This document shows, one piece after another, positions 16,501 to 25,770 of a stretch of DNA of 63,602 nt. Under the pieces are notes generated by a model, which worked only from the letters and a program-made list of their open reading frames with translations, was not told the origin of the DNA and did not search any database. Each line of letters begins with the position of its first letter. The stretch's first letter is position 1. The translations under genes were made by a program, and so were the position numbers. The stretch lies in the IMG/VR virus record IMGVR_UViG_3300046003_002370, positions 1-63,602 of that record. One strand, given 5' to 3'. Source of the DNA: a virus.

Positions 16501-19500
16501 TGAAAGTTCTTTTCCGGCTTTTTCTATAGAAGAGGAATTATTAGGGTCAATTAATATAGTATTTTTTACATTAGTTTGCTTTGTAGGATTAATGCTAGTA
16601 TACTTACCATCTTTGCCTAAAGCTTTTTCTAAAGTATTAATTTTTTTAATTATTCCTTTACTAGTATCACTTAGGTCTAATTCACTATTGCCTTTGGCTA
16701 ACAAACTATTAATATTATCAGCGGACAAAGACTTTTTAATGCTTATTACCTCAGGGCTGTCAGGCGCTAATATATTTCCTTCTTTGCTAATTACCTTTTT
16801 AAATAAATTTTTTACCCAATCAACTCCAGAAGAGTCAGTTCTATATTGGCTAGCCCTAAGTCCAGCTAATAATCCTTTATCAAAAGTTAATTCTATAGGA
16901 AGCATTTTAAGTAGTCCTTCTCTACTTTTAATATAAGATGATAATGCTTCATTATCAAAATTTTGGTAACCAACGGCATTATTAGCTAAAGGCATTGGAG
17001 ATTCTATTCCAAAAATTCCCATAACATTATCTAATAACCCCCTATATGTATTGGTGTCGGTGTTCATTGTTTCAGAACTACCGCTAAAGTTAAAATCACC
17101 ATCAATTATAGCTTGTTTTTTTATACCCTCTGAAAACTGTATTAAAGAAGCTCCAGCTTTTAAATCCGCCGCTTGTTCAAGTGTTTGAACAGCCTCCATT
17201 CTCACAGCTGTATTAGACGCTATCTTACCATACAAACGAATCATAGCTAATATAGTTTGAGAACGAGGATCCTGTCCTCCAAAAGGTTCAAATGATCCAT
17301 CTTTATTTATACCAAACGCGTTTAAAAATTCTTCTTGAGTTATATTCTTTTTTAATTGAAATGGAATTAACCCAGCTCCTTTACCTAATCTTTCTTTTTG
17401 GTCATAAAAAAGTTGTTGCAATTTTCTTGGAATACTAAGTCCTGTGCCTATCAAAATATCACTAGCGGGCATACCTTCTAGTATAGCTCCCTCAGGCAAT
17501 AACTTTATTAATTTGGTTCTATTGTCATATATTATTTTTTGAATAACTGGTATTTCTGGAGTTGCTAAATTTGCTTTTGCATCAGTAACTTTACGTACGG
17601 TTGTGCCAAAAAACTTGGCAGTAACCTCTGGGGCTAAGTCATTTAATTTTGCAAAAGTCAAACTTCCTAATTCAGATGCGGTCATGGCGTCTATCTTTTC
17701 TTTAACAGAAGCATTGTATTCTTGACCTAATTCGGCACCCATCATATCGATTGGGTTTATCAAATTGGCTTGCCTATCCTCTTCATCTCTAATTTCATCA
17801 AGCGTAGAGTCAAAAGAATAATCATCTTCCATATCATAGGCCGGAGAACCGCTATCGTCCATTATTTCTTTAGAAAATTTTTCAGAAAGAATTCTTTTGG
17901 ATGCTGCAATAGCTCGCATTGGTAGGTACTTATTTATATAAGCTGCTAATGGAACACCCGCCTTCGGGTCATAGCTTTTTATTAAGTCATATAACCCCCC
18001 TGAACCTGTCTCAAGTTCGTCTGTTAGCAATTGCTTATCAAATCCCGGGGCGTCTCTTCTTTTATCTACTAATTTAGATGTTATAGGTCCAAATTGTTTT
18101 ATAATATCAAAAGCGCCTTCGATGCCTTTTTCATCATAAATTTGCTGTACCTTATTAGACGCAACTGCTCCTTTATTATTTTCTATAATTTTAACATCTT
18201 CTGCTTCCTCTTCGCTTACTTTTTCCTTAATACTTTCTTTTGGTTTTTCTGTTTTCGGCGTTTCTTGTGGAGCTTTTTTAATTTCAATTTGTAGTTTACG
18301 TTCAATATTGCCTTTTTGAGCTTTATAATCAGCTTCTTCCATATCACCATAGCCTTCATCATATTCCACCTCTAAGTTAGCTAGCTCTTTTTTAAGTTCG
18401 TCAACTTTGGAAAATTCAACACCAGCGTCTATACCACTAGCTATTCCAGAATATTCTTTTGTCATGGATTCCAATTCCGCTAACTTTATAGCCCCAGATT
18501 TTTTACCAGATTCAATATCTGATAGTGTCAATGTACCAGTTGAAATCTTTTTACCAAGTCCTACTACGAAGTTGTACATATCATTTTCGCCTTTAAAATC
18601 AAAAGCTGTTATATCTGGATGTGTTTTCTGAACCATTGATCCAAACAGTCCAGCTAGCCCTTTATATTTTTTACTTTTTTCCGCAAAGGTTATATCTCCT
18701 TTTGACACAAGTTCTAAAAATCTAGAAATAACTTCAGTAGCTTTAAGATCGCCATTTTCATTTCTTTCCGTAGAATTTACTAATTGTTTGTATAGGTTCT
18801 TATCTAACTTTTTAGTAGTTAAAAGTAATTGTTTCGCTATTGGAGTAAAAGCTTTTGGATTTGATTTTAATAAAAGGTTGGCAGCATAATGTCCTACCTC
18901 ATGCGTAGCTATCTGAGACCGTCCATTAGACAACATATTTTCTTTGACTAGTATTTGTCCTGTCGTATCGTTATTAAATCCATCCGCCCCCTCTCTTATT
19001 CCATCTATAGCTGTTTTTTGGTCTATTTCGCTTAACCCAGATTTAGTTTTTATATATTCAATAGCTTCATTTTTGGTTTCAAAAGCTTTTATTCTAGCTC
19101 CTTCTACTTTACTTGCATTATTAATATTTATATCTATCTCTTGTTTTAGGTACAAATCGAAAGCGGCTTTTTGAATTTTTTCAGTTGATGGCTTAATATC
19201 TCCCTCTAAACCGACACCTTCCGCGGCTTGCTCAAGCAGATCGTCATACCTATCAGGCTTAGAATATTTTAGTAACTTAAATCTAGATACATCGCTAGAC
19301 ATGCTGGATGGACTTAATGCGTCTTGTTTTATAGCTTCCAGTTTGTTGAATTCAACCCTTAAGTCTTCTATTATAAGATCCTTATTTTCAGTCGATATAT
19401 TTTTATCATCTAATATCTCTTTAGCCTCATTTTGTAGGCTAGCTTTTTTACCTTCTATAGAAATAATAGCCTCGGCAACACCGGCTCTTAATGTGTTGTT

Positions 19501-21921
19501 TATTAACTTTTGCTGCTTCTCTATAGCTGTATTCTGCTCAATTTCCTTTTTTTCCATTAAAGAACCAAGAGCTTTTTTTTCTTCAGTACTTGTTGCTAAT
19601 TCAAATTTTTTTCCTAGTTCATTAAGCTCTTTGCCTAATGTCCTTATTTCATTTTTAGAATTATAATCAGAAAATGCAGACAAATATAACCCTTTTGTAT
19701 ATGGAGTACCCGACATAACCATACCCATACCAAACCCTGAGAAACCTGCATGTGCGGCATTTTCCATTACTGGACGTCCATCTATTAAATTCTGTGTCAT
19801 TGTAGTGCCGACTTCACCCGCGCTCTCTAAGAATTGATCAAACACAAAGCCCGGAGTTTTACTTTTAAAATATGCTTTCATGCTATTATCAATAACGTCC
19901 GGCCCTCCCGCTCTGCCAAGAGAAACCTTTGCTCTCTTTAATATTGGTATAGTTGTCAATGCAGAAAACCCAGCTTCCGCTCCCCCATATCCAATTGATT
20001 TTAACCAAAGTTCTGTTTTAGAATAATTAGCTTCTCCTGCTGCCATTTCCGTCTGCATATCAGCCATTTTAGATCCAGCTGAAGTTACCCCAACCATAGC
20101 CGTGGCTGCTCCCCCGGAAAGGACCATAGCTGTTATTATAGGTATTTGTGAAGTAAGTTCTTGAGCAGCAAATTTACCAAAATTAGAACCGTTATCAAAA
20201 GCATCTTCAAAAGACACGTCTCTAGTGTATGAATTTCTAATATCAGTAACCGCATTTGTGTAATTAACAGCCCATTTGTCCATTCTCTCTGATGCAGTTT
20301 CTGCATCTTTGCCATATATCATTTTTGATACCTCATCTCCTGCGTAAGTAAAAGGAGTCAACACGTCTAATACTTTACCTGTAAAGTAAGCTCCGCCAAC
20401 GGCTAAATCACTTAATCCTGTACCAACTGTAGTTAAATATTTTTCAGATAAATCATAGTTTTTAGCGGCTGCTGTGGAGAATATATCTGAATCTTCTAAC
20501 TTTTTTAAGTTTTCATTCTGCTCTTTAAAAGCGTTGATAGCATACGAACTATTAAGTTTATATTGTTCTTCTAGTTTGTTATACGCATTCAAAAACCCCT
20601 TATTTACTTGTTGCCCGTTTTTTAAAGTTACTATTTCTGAATCTAAAGGATCAAAAGTAATACCAACGTTAGCAAATTTACGAACTATAGCTGTTAATTC
20701 CGTGTCGCTTTTAGGAACTCCCTTAAATATATCGGCACAATCAACGGCTAAGTTGTTTATATTAATTGCTTTATTTTCAGCTATTTTTAATTTAGTTGTT
20801 GATTTATTTTGGGTATCTACGGCTTGTTTATTAGCTAATAAAGACCCGACGTATAGACTGGACTGCATAGATGGATCATTTTCTATAATTTTTTCTGCAA
20901 CGTCCGCTTTTTTATCAGTAATAGCCCTATTTTTTAATAAATCTCGGGTCAATCTTTCTGTTTCCAGCCCTAATTCTTCCTTTGATATATTTGGATTTCT
21001 TTTTAGTATTCTTAGTTTTGATTCTCTTAATTCTTTTTCGTAAGGCTTAATTATTGTAGTAGTGTACCCCGCTCCTCCCATAGCTATTTGGCCAGTTGCA
21101 GCCATTGAAACTTTCTGTTCTTTTTTAGGAACAAATAAATCGGGATTATCAAATTCTTCGTCCACCTGAGCTTGGAACTCAGGGGTTATTGCTTTTGCTA
21201 CTTGCTTATTGTAATTTAATTTTGTAATATCTTGTAGATATTTATTTTTAGATAAATCTTTAGCTTTTATGTTCTTATTAAAAAAATCTTTAAGTATATC
21301 CGCATTCTTATTTGCTATTTCAGGGCGTTCCTTTGCGTTAGCATTTAAGACACCGACATCAAATTGTAACACGTCAGATTCTATTTTTTTACCAGTAGTT
21401 GGATCAGTATACACGGCTTTTACTGCGTCAAAAACATTTGATATATCACCCCCTAATGAGGTTGTTTCTTCAAAAGTCAAATTAGGTATACCGGCATATA
21501 GCTTTTTAAGGAACTCGGACCCTTCCTCCTCCTCCATTGCAAAAGCAGTTTTATTTGCTTTTTCGGTTCTTAATGATGAAGTTAAATAATCACCAACACT
21601 ACCTTTTTCAATAACAACAGGCTCGTATTCCCTTTCTATTGGACCAATTGTAATTGATCCTTTATCCAGCTTTTTTATATTATCTAATATAGCGTCTTTT
21701 TTCCTAGGTGTAGCTGCCTTCATTTTTTCAACACCTAGTATATCTAATTCAGGAGTTGTTGGAAATGCACTTTTTTGCTCAATAGGTTTTGCTTTAACCT
21801 TTTTAGGAGCTAATTTTTTTTCTTTGATATAATCATCAATAGAAACCTCTGCCTTATCGGCAGCGGCTTGTATCTGTTCTTCTGTATAATCTAATCCATT
21901 AGGGTGTGTATATACCGGCAT
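13564..21921 (-). CDS. Giant virion protein (polyvalent/ejection protein, 2785 aa)
   Basis: Last and longest gene of the leftward block. ATHEVGHYAANLL near residue 1005 is a zinc-peptidase HExxH motif. AGVPLAAYINKYLPMRAIAASKRIL near 1325 and the C-terminal block SQQQASSIGRLILAFGNTPM near 2465 recur in large polyvalent proteins of phages. Before the lysine-rich end are hydrophobic stretches (GFIQSMIFSSLQSALFAVAF). No phage RNA-polymerase catalytic motif is visible, unlike giant proteins of N4 or crAss-like phages. It is probably packed in the head and ejected with DNA. The N-terminal DYTEEQIQAAADKAEVSIDDY looks like a small helical domain. Confidence 0.75.
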   Translation of the reverse strand: MPVYTHPNGLDYTEEQIQAAADKAEVSIDDYIKEKKLAPKKVKAKPIEQKSAFPTTPELDILGVEKMKAATPRKKDAILDNIKKLDKGSITIGPIEREYEPVVIEKGSVGDYLTSSLRTEKANKTAFAMEEEEGSEFLKKLYAGIPNLTFEETTSLGGDISNVFDAVKAVYTDPTTGKKIESDVLQFDVGVLNANAKERPEIANKNADILKDFFNKNIKAKDLSKNKYLQDITKLNYNKQVAKAITPEFQAQVDEEFDNPDLFVPKKEQKVSMAATGQIAMGGAGYTTTIIKPYEKELRESKLRILKRNPNISKEELGLETERLTRDLLKNRAITDKKADVAEKIIENDPSMQSSLYVGSLLANKQAVDTQNKSTTKLKIAENKAININNLAVDCADIFKGVPKSDTELTAIVRKFANVGITFDPLDSEIVTLKNGQQVNKGFLNAYNKLEEQYKLNSSYAINAFKEQNENLKKLEDSDIFSTAAAKNYDLSEKYLTTVGTGLSDLAVGGAYFTGKVLDVLTPFTYAGDEVSKMIYGKDAETASERMDKWAVNYTNAVTDIRNSYTRDVSFEDAFDNGSNFGKFAAQELTSQIPIITAMVLSGGAATAMVGVTSAGSKMADMQTEMAAGEANYSKTELWLKSIGYGGAEAGFSALTTIPILKRAKVSLGRAGGPDVIDNSMKAYFKSKTPGFVFDQFLESAGEVGTTMTQNLIDGRPVMENAAHAGFSGFGMGMVMSGTPYTKGLYLSAFSDYNSKNEIRTLGKELNELGKKFELATSTEEKKALGSLMEKKEIEQNTAIEKQQKLINNTLRAGVAEAIISIEGKKASLQNEAKEILDDKNISTENKDLIIEDLRVEFNKLEAIKQDALSPSSMSSDVSRFKLLKYSKPDRYDDLLEQAAEGVGLEGDIKPSTEKIQKAAFDLYLKQEIDININNASKVEGARIKAFETKNEAIEYIKTKSGLSEIDQKTAIDGIREGADGFNNDTTGQILVKENMLSNGRSQIATHEVGHYAANLLLKSNPKAFTPIAKQLLLTTKKLDKNLYKQLVNSTERNENGDLKATEVISRFLELVSKGDITFAEKSKKYKGLAGLFGSMVQKTHPDITAFDFKGENDMYNFVVGLGKKISTGTLTLSDIESGKKSGAIKLAELESMTKEYSGIASGIDAGVEFSKVDELKKELANLEVEYDEGYGDMEEADYKAQKGNIERKLQIEIKKAPQETPKTEKPKESIKEKVSEEEAEDVKIIENNKGAVASNKVQQIYDEKGIEGAFDIIKQFGPITSKLVDKRRDAPGFDKQLLTDELETGSGGLYDLIKSYDPKAGVPLAAYINKYLPMRAIAASKRILSEKFSKEIMDDSGSPAYDMEDDYSFDSTLDEIRDEEDRQANLINPIDMMGAELGQEYNASVKEKIDAMTASELGSLTFAKLNDLAPEVTAKFFGTTVRKVTDAKANLATPEIPVIQKIIYDNRTKLIKLLPEGAILEGMPASDILIGTGLSIPRKLQQLFYDQKERLGKGAGLIPFQLKKNITQEEFLNAFGINKDGSFEPFGGQDPRSQTILAMIRLYGKIASNTAVRMEAVQTLEQAADLKAGASLIQFSEGIKKQAIIDGDFNFSGSSETMNTDTNTYRGLLDNVMGIFGIESPMPLANNAVGYQNFDNEALSSYIKSREGLLKMLPIELTFDKGLLAGLRASQYRTDSSGVDWVKNLFKKVISKEGNILAPDSPEVISIKKSLSADNINSLLAKGNSELDLSDTSKGIIKKINTLEKALGKDGKYTSINPTKQTNVKNTILIDPNNSSSIEKAGKELSKFNEINKLKAELFFNITKEWVNENGISKTERNTRIGTVYTMFAGNNNIASGIRSLSAMVGIVVDKKNKEGNILRKLPRNKKGNLTPTAIRTIDKFLNTLPEVEKQERLNKVTNKYKYKTDKKGNLILENGKKIENNKNEYYEKLLIEPEYTVEHEDAMINIMPRVLEEIINNKDYIEFNSTSKLVPLSLAKIRNKDVASKLSDASTYNLLLDKEVKSSKGRYEIIPLTKVADVSGIQFSKALSTEFNKILEETRGIGVNEQFSDITARTIGAGKGKFRVFMSPSAEDFAGLLYDFMGKGTRGEEQKKFFEDNLLKPYAAGVTRINNIRANIKQGYRDLKKEHPVEAKKLTKIIEGTTNTYDQAVRVYLWDTNGVEIPGLSRPEIDKLVDVIKNDPAFTDFANKLSAASGQLEGWIKPTEYWNVESIVSDLHNVTEKGGRKQILGEFVENADAIFSPENLNKIEAARGTDFRGALEDSLFRMKNGTNRSSGDKIGSAWASWVNNSSGAIMFLNTRSAVLQLVASTNFINWSDNNPAMAAKAFANQPQYWKDFSELWNSNSLKERRAGLKSDVDQAELANAVEGSKNKVKAALAYLLKVGYTPTQMADSFAICSGGATFYRNRINTYEKQGMSASDAKDAAYKDFLATSEESQQSADPSKISQQQASSIGRLILAFGNTPMQYNRLMKKAGRDLINGRGDAKTHISKILYYGFIQSMIFSSLQSALFAVAFEEEPEDEKEKAKQKEKAGKKYISIANSMLDTILRGTGIYGAVVSTVKNTILEYLKQEEKGFKGESAKIIIAAAGISPPISSKMSKLNSAWNTSKYDKDIIKERGFSLMQDGKFNPSPAYDIAGKVTAATTNFPLDRLVDKANNVAEMLDERNKTWQKLALGLGWKPYDVGVVNEEEDRIKAEAKTTKKFESDVKSAEDRIAKKEALANRIDKMTDEQMNEYIDSLATAKEKAAVKKEMIWDRVEKNKNQ

Positions 21922-21942
21922 ATTTTTTACTTTCTATTATAA

Positions 21943-23412
21943 TTATAATTTTTTTGTATTCTCAATAACAACATCTCTATCTTCAGGTATGAATTTTTTC
22001 ACGCCTCCGACTCTAGTCTCTTGCATATAACCCCAACCCTTTGTTTTATCGTACATATAAGTAAGCCCGTTTGTACCTTTTATAGTACCCTCTTTTTTGC
22101 CTTCTATATTAGCTATATTCTTAGTTACTCTTTCGTTATACGCTACTGTTTTAGCTGCTGAAACCGATCCTGCAGCAGCCCTTGGTTTTGTTGGCTTTAC
22201 ATATTTTTCAACTGTCATGTCTGCGCTACCTTTTGCATCTTTCATAGGATAGGCTTCTTGACGAAATTGCATTGACACCAAATATTTTGCGTAAGCTTTA
22301 TTAACTACATCTTTATCTATTTGTGAAACATCATCAATATCCGCTACAGCTTTAGATCCCTTTGGAGCATAAGGAAGTAGTACATCATTATATAACATAG
22401 CTAATCCTCTTGGATCAGTTTTCATCATACCAACAACTTTAGCGCCAACTTGTGTACGCAATTCTTCGCTTTTTTCTACTATAGTATCTAGATTTGGTTT
22501 AAATAACCTGTATTTATTAGTCGTTAAAGGATTACCTTTCTGATCTGTAGACCCAATTTCTTCTTCTACTATTACCTCCCCGTAGCCAGCTTTCAATGCT
22601 TCTTGTATATTAATACCTCCTGTTAATGAAGCTCTACCATCTTTATCCGCTTTAGTTTCAAAGATGTTTGGCACAGTTAATTTTATGGCTTCTAAATCCG
22701 ATGTTACATCAGGGATTGTGTACATTCCATCTGGATATGTTTTGTTTTGTAATTGCAGTGCTTTATAATTAAATCTCGTACTACCTTTCTGCCCATTAAC
22801 ATCTTCGTAGTCAATAGCCATATTTGCGTCTGAGAAGTCTCTATTTGTTAGATCAATGCGCGTATTTGTTTTCTTTGTTCCTTGTTGAGATAATATACTA
22901 CCAGTTTTTACGTATTCGTCGTAATTTGTTTTTTGCGATTCATTTAAACCAACACCAGAATATCGTCCTCCAAGTACTCCAACTCCTTTTGAGTTAGAAT
23001 CTTTATATGCTTCACCAAACATACTAGTTTCTCCTAAGAAATCTTTAGGAACATTCAAACTATTATTAACCATAGTCGTGTATTCGCCTATCTTGTAGGA
23101 CATATCTCTACCAGTGCCTTTTGCTATTTCAGCAGCTAAAGCGGATATAGGTTGCACAGTTTGGTTCATTGTGTACTGTAGGTCCAATGTGTTGTCAACA
23201 CCCCCTAGTTTACTAAAGTTTGTAGCGTAAGTTAGCATTTGACTATTAGCTTTTTCTTGAGCAGCTTCGTCTTTTTTCTTTTGTTCTTCTTGTAATTTTC
23301 TTCTGCTTTCAAGAATAGAAACACCCGCGCTACCTACCGACGCTATTGCACTCCTTAAGTATTGCCCTGACTGTGTGTCTATTGCTATTTCTGGATTTGT
23401 ATATGCTCCCAT
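21943..23412 (-). CDS. Internal virion (ejection) protein
   Basis: 489 residues. It begins GAYTNPEIAIDTQSGQYLRS, followed by a Lys/Glu/Gln-rich coiled coil (residues 37-55) and a long mixed region. It sits between the 260-residue Ala/Gln-rich protein and the giant protein, where podoviruses encode the proteins ejected before DNA. No enzymatic motif is recognised. It starts one base from the stop of the upstream gene. Confidence 0.65.
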   Translation of the reverse strand: MGAYTNPEIAIDTQSGQYLRSAIASVGSAGVSILESRRKLQEEQKKKDEAAQEKANSQMLTYATNFSKLGGVDNTLDLQYTMNQTVQPISALAAEIAKGTGRDMSYKIGEYTTMVNNSLNVPKDFLGETSMFGEAYKDSNSKGVGVLGGRYSGVGLNESQKTNYDEYVKTGSILSQQGTKKTNTRIDLTNRDFSDANMAIDYEDVNGQKGSTRFNYKALQLQNKTYPDGMYTIPDVTSDLEAIKLTVPNIFETKADKDGRASLTGGINIQEALKAGYGEVIVEEEIGSTDQKGNPLTTNKYRLFKPNLDTIVEKSEELRTQVGAKVVGMMKTDPRGLAMLYNDVLLPYAPKGSKAVADIDDVSQIDKDVVNKAYAKYLVSMQFRQEAYPMKDAKGSADMTVEKYVKPTKPRAAAGSVSAAKTVAYNERVTKNIANIEGKKEGTIKGTNGLTYMYDKTKGWGYMQETRVGGVKKFIPEDRDVVIENTKKL

Positions 23413-24195
23413 TTAGTTTATTTTATAATTTGATGCTTTAAAAGTATTTGAGTAGTCCTTACCAGAAGTTCCGGTAGTTGCTGTTTTTGCGCTAGCAGCG
23501 GCAGCACCAATTCCAGCAACAGCGCTAACACCAGCGCCTATAGCTCCCATAAAATCAGCTTGAGCCTGGGTTTGTTGGGCTTGCGCTCCGCTTAATTGTC
23601 CTGCAACACGATCCATTTTTTGCATTTCTCTACCCTCTCTTGCTTGGTATACAAATTGAGAACCGGCTGTTTCAGCAGCTTGAGTACGTTGCCCCTCTGA
23701 CATTTGTATATCCTGAAGTCTTTGGGCTTGTTGCATTTGGACTTGTTCCATTTGTTGTTGACCCTGAGCTTTCATTTTTTCATTATTAGCTTCTTGTTGT
23801 TCTATATCAGCGGTAACACCTTGTTTAGATTTAAGTGCAGCCATTGCTAATGCGGTTGCTCCACCGGCGCCCGCTCCAGTTTCTCTTAATGCATCTAATG
23901 TATTTGCTAAAGCTTGGTCGGTTTGTTCAATTTGCATAGTGGTAGCAGCCGTAGCTACACCTAGATTTGCATAAGGATTACTTACCATACTAGATAAATC
24001 TTTAGCCATTGTGCTTAGATCCTTTACATTAGCGTAAGGATTGACTATAGCTTGTCTTGTTGCTTCTAAATGATTTAATTCTTTTGTTAATTGGTCAGCC
24101 TTCCTTCTAGCTGCTCTTTCTTTTTTCTTTGCTCCAAAAGCTCCAATAACAGAACCTAATATTCCAATTCCTCCGCTTATAGCTTCTACTAACAT
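23413..24195 (-). CDS. Internal virion protein, gp14-like
   Basis: 260 residues. A hydrophobic Gly-rich N-terminus (GGIGILGSVIGAFG) is followed by a long Gln/Ala/Met coiled coil (QQQMEQVQMQQAQRLQ near residue 150) and a hydrophobic segment (GAIGAGVSAVAGIGAAAASA near 222). This organisation resembles T7 gp14-type ejected proteins that help form a channel across the envelope. The function is inferred from composition and position. Confidence 0.65.
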   Translation of the reverse strand: MLVEAISGGIGILGSVIGAFGAKKKERAARRKADQLTKELNHLEATRQAIVNPYANVKDLSTMAKDLSSMVSNPYANLGVATAATTMQIEQTDQALANTLDALRETGAGAGGATALAMAALKSKQGVTADIEQQEANNEKMKAQGQQQMEQVQMQQAQRLQDIQMSEGQRTQAAETAGSQFVYQAREGREMQKMDRVAGQLSGAQAQQTQAQADFMGAIGAGVSAVAGIGAAAASAKTATTGTSGKDYSNTFKASNYKIN

Positions 24196-24270
24196 AGTAT
24201 TATTTTTTTTATATATTCATTAAGTTTTATTATTCTTGCTTAATTTAATTTGATTATCCATTTATTATAT

Positions 24271-25725
24271 TTAATAGGATGAGTTTACGTAATTTGATGA
24301 TACTGCAAACAATTCTTTTTTGCCTTGGTAAGTGTTAGGCTCGCTACTATCAACGGTGCTCATTGTTACAGTTGCCCAAAATCCATCAACGCCAGACATA
24401 CTTTGTCCCCACAGTATTTCACCAGGTTGAGCCGGACTAATATTCATTACATTACCAAAATATTTATTTTCTTTCTTTTTAAAGTTATTTAAAAATAATT
24501 GATTTTGTAAAGCTGATAATGTGGTTATTGTGCTTGTAATGGTTGCTTTTGCTATTGATAATCCAATATCACTATCGGTGATTATTGAATCCATTGTCCA
24601 ATCTGGACTTCCCTCGTAGTTTATTGTCTTAAAAGTTTTTACCTCTGATACGCTAGGATTAAGAACTAACTTTACTGTCGATGCATACGTTACCCCGTAA
24701 AAAGTACTTCTCTTATTATTAGTAAGTTGGTAGTGTTGCCATATAGCTCCATCTTTTATGGAATAAAAATTATTACGCAGACTTAGTGTAAAAGTTGGCT
24801 TATAAGTATAGAAACTAGTCCAGCCCAACGCGTCCTCATTGAAGCTTAATGTTTTGTAAAGTGAATCAATATTAGCGTAAGGAGTTAATACTGCTCTAGG
24901 ATCATTGTATGTGCTCACAGGCTGTATAGATACAGTATAGTTTTGAGAATGTTGATCCAATCCGCCAACTATTTTACTAGATGGAGTTGTTGCGTTTAAT
25001 TGATCTCTAAAAAAGTCAGTTAAACCATTACTTGATATTTCTGTAATTCCATCTTGAGACAATCTTAAAGCTACATTTCTATCTTTATCAGTAAAATACT
25101 TTCTATACCCGTAAGTTGCAAATGATTCTGGATTACGACTTATTCCATAATTCCCGCCGTATGGTACTATTTGACCTATTACAACGGTACTAGATGTAAC
25201 AGAACCCTCTCCTTCTGCAGAATAAATAGCAGACTTATCTATAAGTGCTCTACTGACTTTTGCTTCTTGAAATACGGTTAGATTTGTATCTTCTGCAAAT
25301 AACTTTTGAATAGACCCATTTGATGGATCCAGGCTTTTGGTTATTACATCAGCTACAGAGAACTCGTTTGTTTTGTTTATCCCGGTTCTAGAGTTGAATA
25401 CTCCTGAGTAAATTAAAGAACTGGACCTATGTTGTTGCACTGGAGTATCTTCTACTATATAAGCTTTAACACCTAGATCTGTAATAGTATTATTATAACC
25501 TCCTCTAATCCTAGCTTCTTCGATATACCAATCATCTGCAGGAACTGTACTTATAGGTTCCACAGTTACTGTTTCACCATCTAAGTATGTATAATACTTA
25601 GGTAAATTAGCCGGCAACGCGGGATCATTGAACACTACCGGGTTTTCACCCGATAATGTTACCAAATTCCGCACTTTTTTTAACCAAAATGAATTAAAAT
25701 ATTTAATTTCTAGTATTGCTGCCAT
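24271..25725 (-). CDS. Tail tube/nozzle or stabilisation protein
   Basis: 484 residues, beta-rich. The segment YGISRNPESFATYGYRKYF followed by DKDRNVALRLS looks like one blade of a propeller-type tail protein. A similar dRNxALRLS pattern is known from tail stabilisation proteins of crAss-like phages. It follows the 1224-residue tail protein in transcription order. Assignment is by context and fold impression. Confidence 0.65.
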   Translation of the reverse strand: MAAILEIKYFNSFWLKKVRNLVTLSGENPVVFNDPALPANLPKYYTYLDGETVTVEPISTVPADDWYIEEARIRGGYNNTITDLGVKAYIVEDTPVQQHRSSSLIYSGVFNSRTGINKTNEFSVADVITKSLDPSNGSIQKLFAEDTNLTVFQEAKVSRALIDKSAIYSAEGEGSVTSSTVVIGQIVPYGGNYGISRNPESFATYGYRKYFTDKDRNVALRLSQDGITEISSNGLTDFFRDQLNATTPSSKIVGGLDQHSQNYTVSIQPVSTYNDPRAVLTPYANIDSLYKTLSFNEDALGWTSFYTYKPTFTLSLRNNFYSIKDGAIWQHYQLTNNKRSTFYGVTYASTVKLVLNPSVSEVKTFKTINYEGSPDWTMDSIITDSDIGLSIAKATITSTITTLSALQNQLFLNNFKKKENKYFGNVMNISPAQPGEILWGQSMSGVDGFWATVTMSTVDSSEPNTYQGKKELFAVSSNYVNSSY

Positions 25726-25770
25726 ATATTGATTATCACTTATTTATTAATTGATTTACCGTATAATAGT

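Noticed and set aside
13564-21921. RNA polymerase in the giant virion protein
   Set aside because: I looked for the catalytic motifs of N4-type and crAss-like giant polymerases (DxDGD-type, T/DxxGR-type) and found none.
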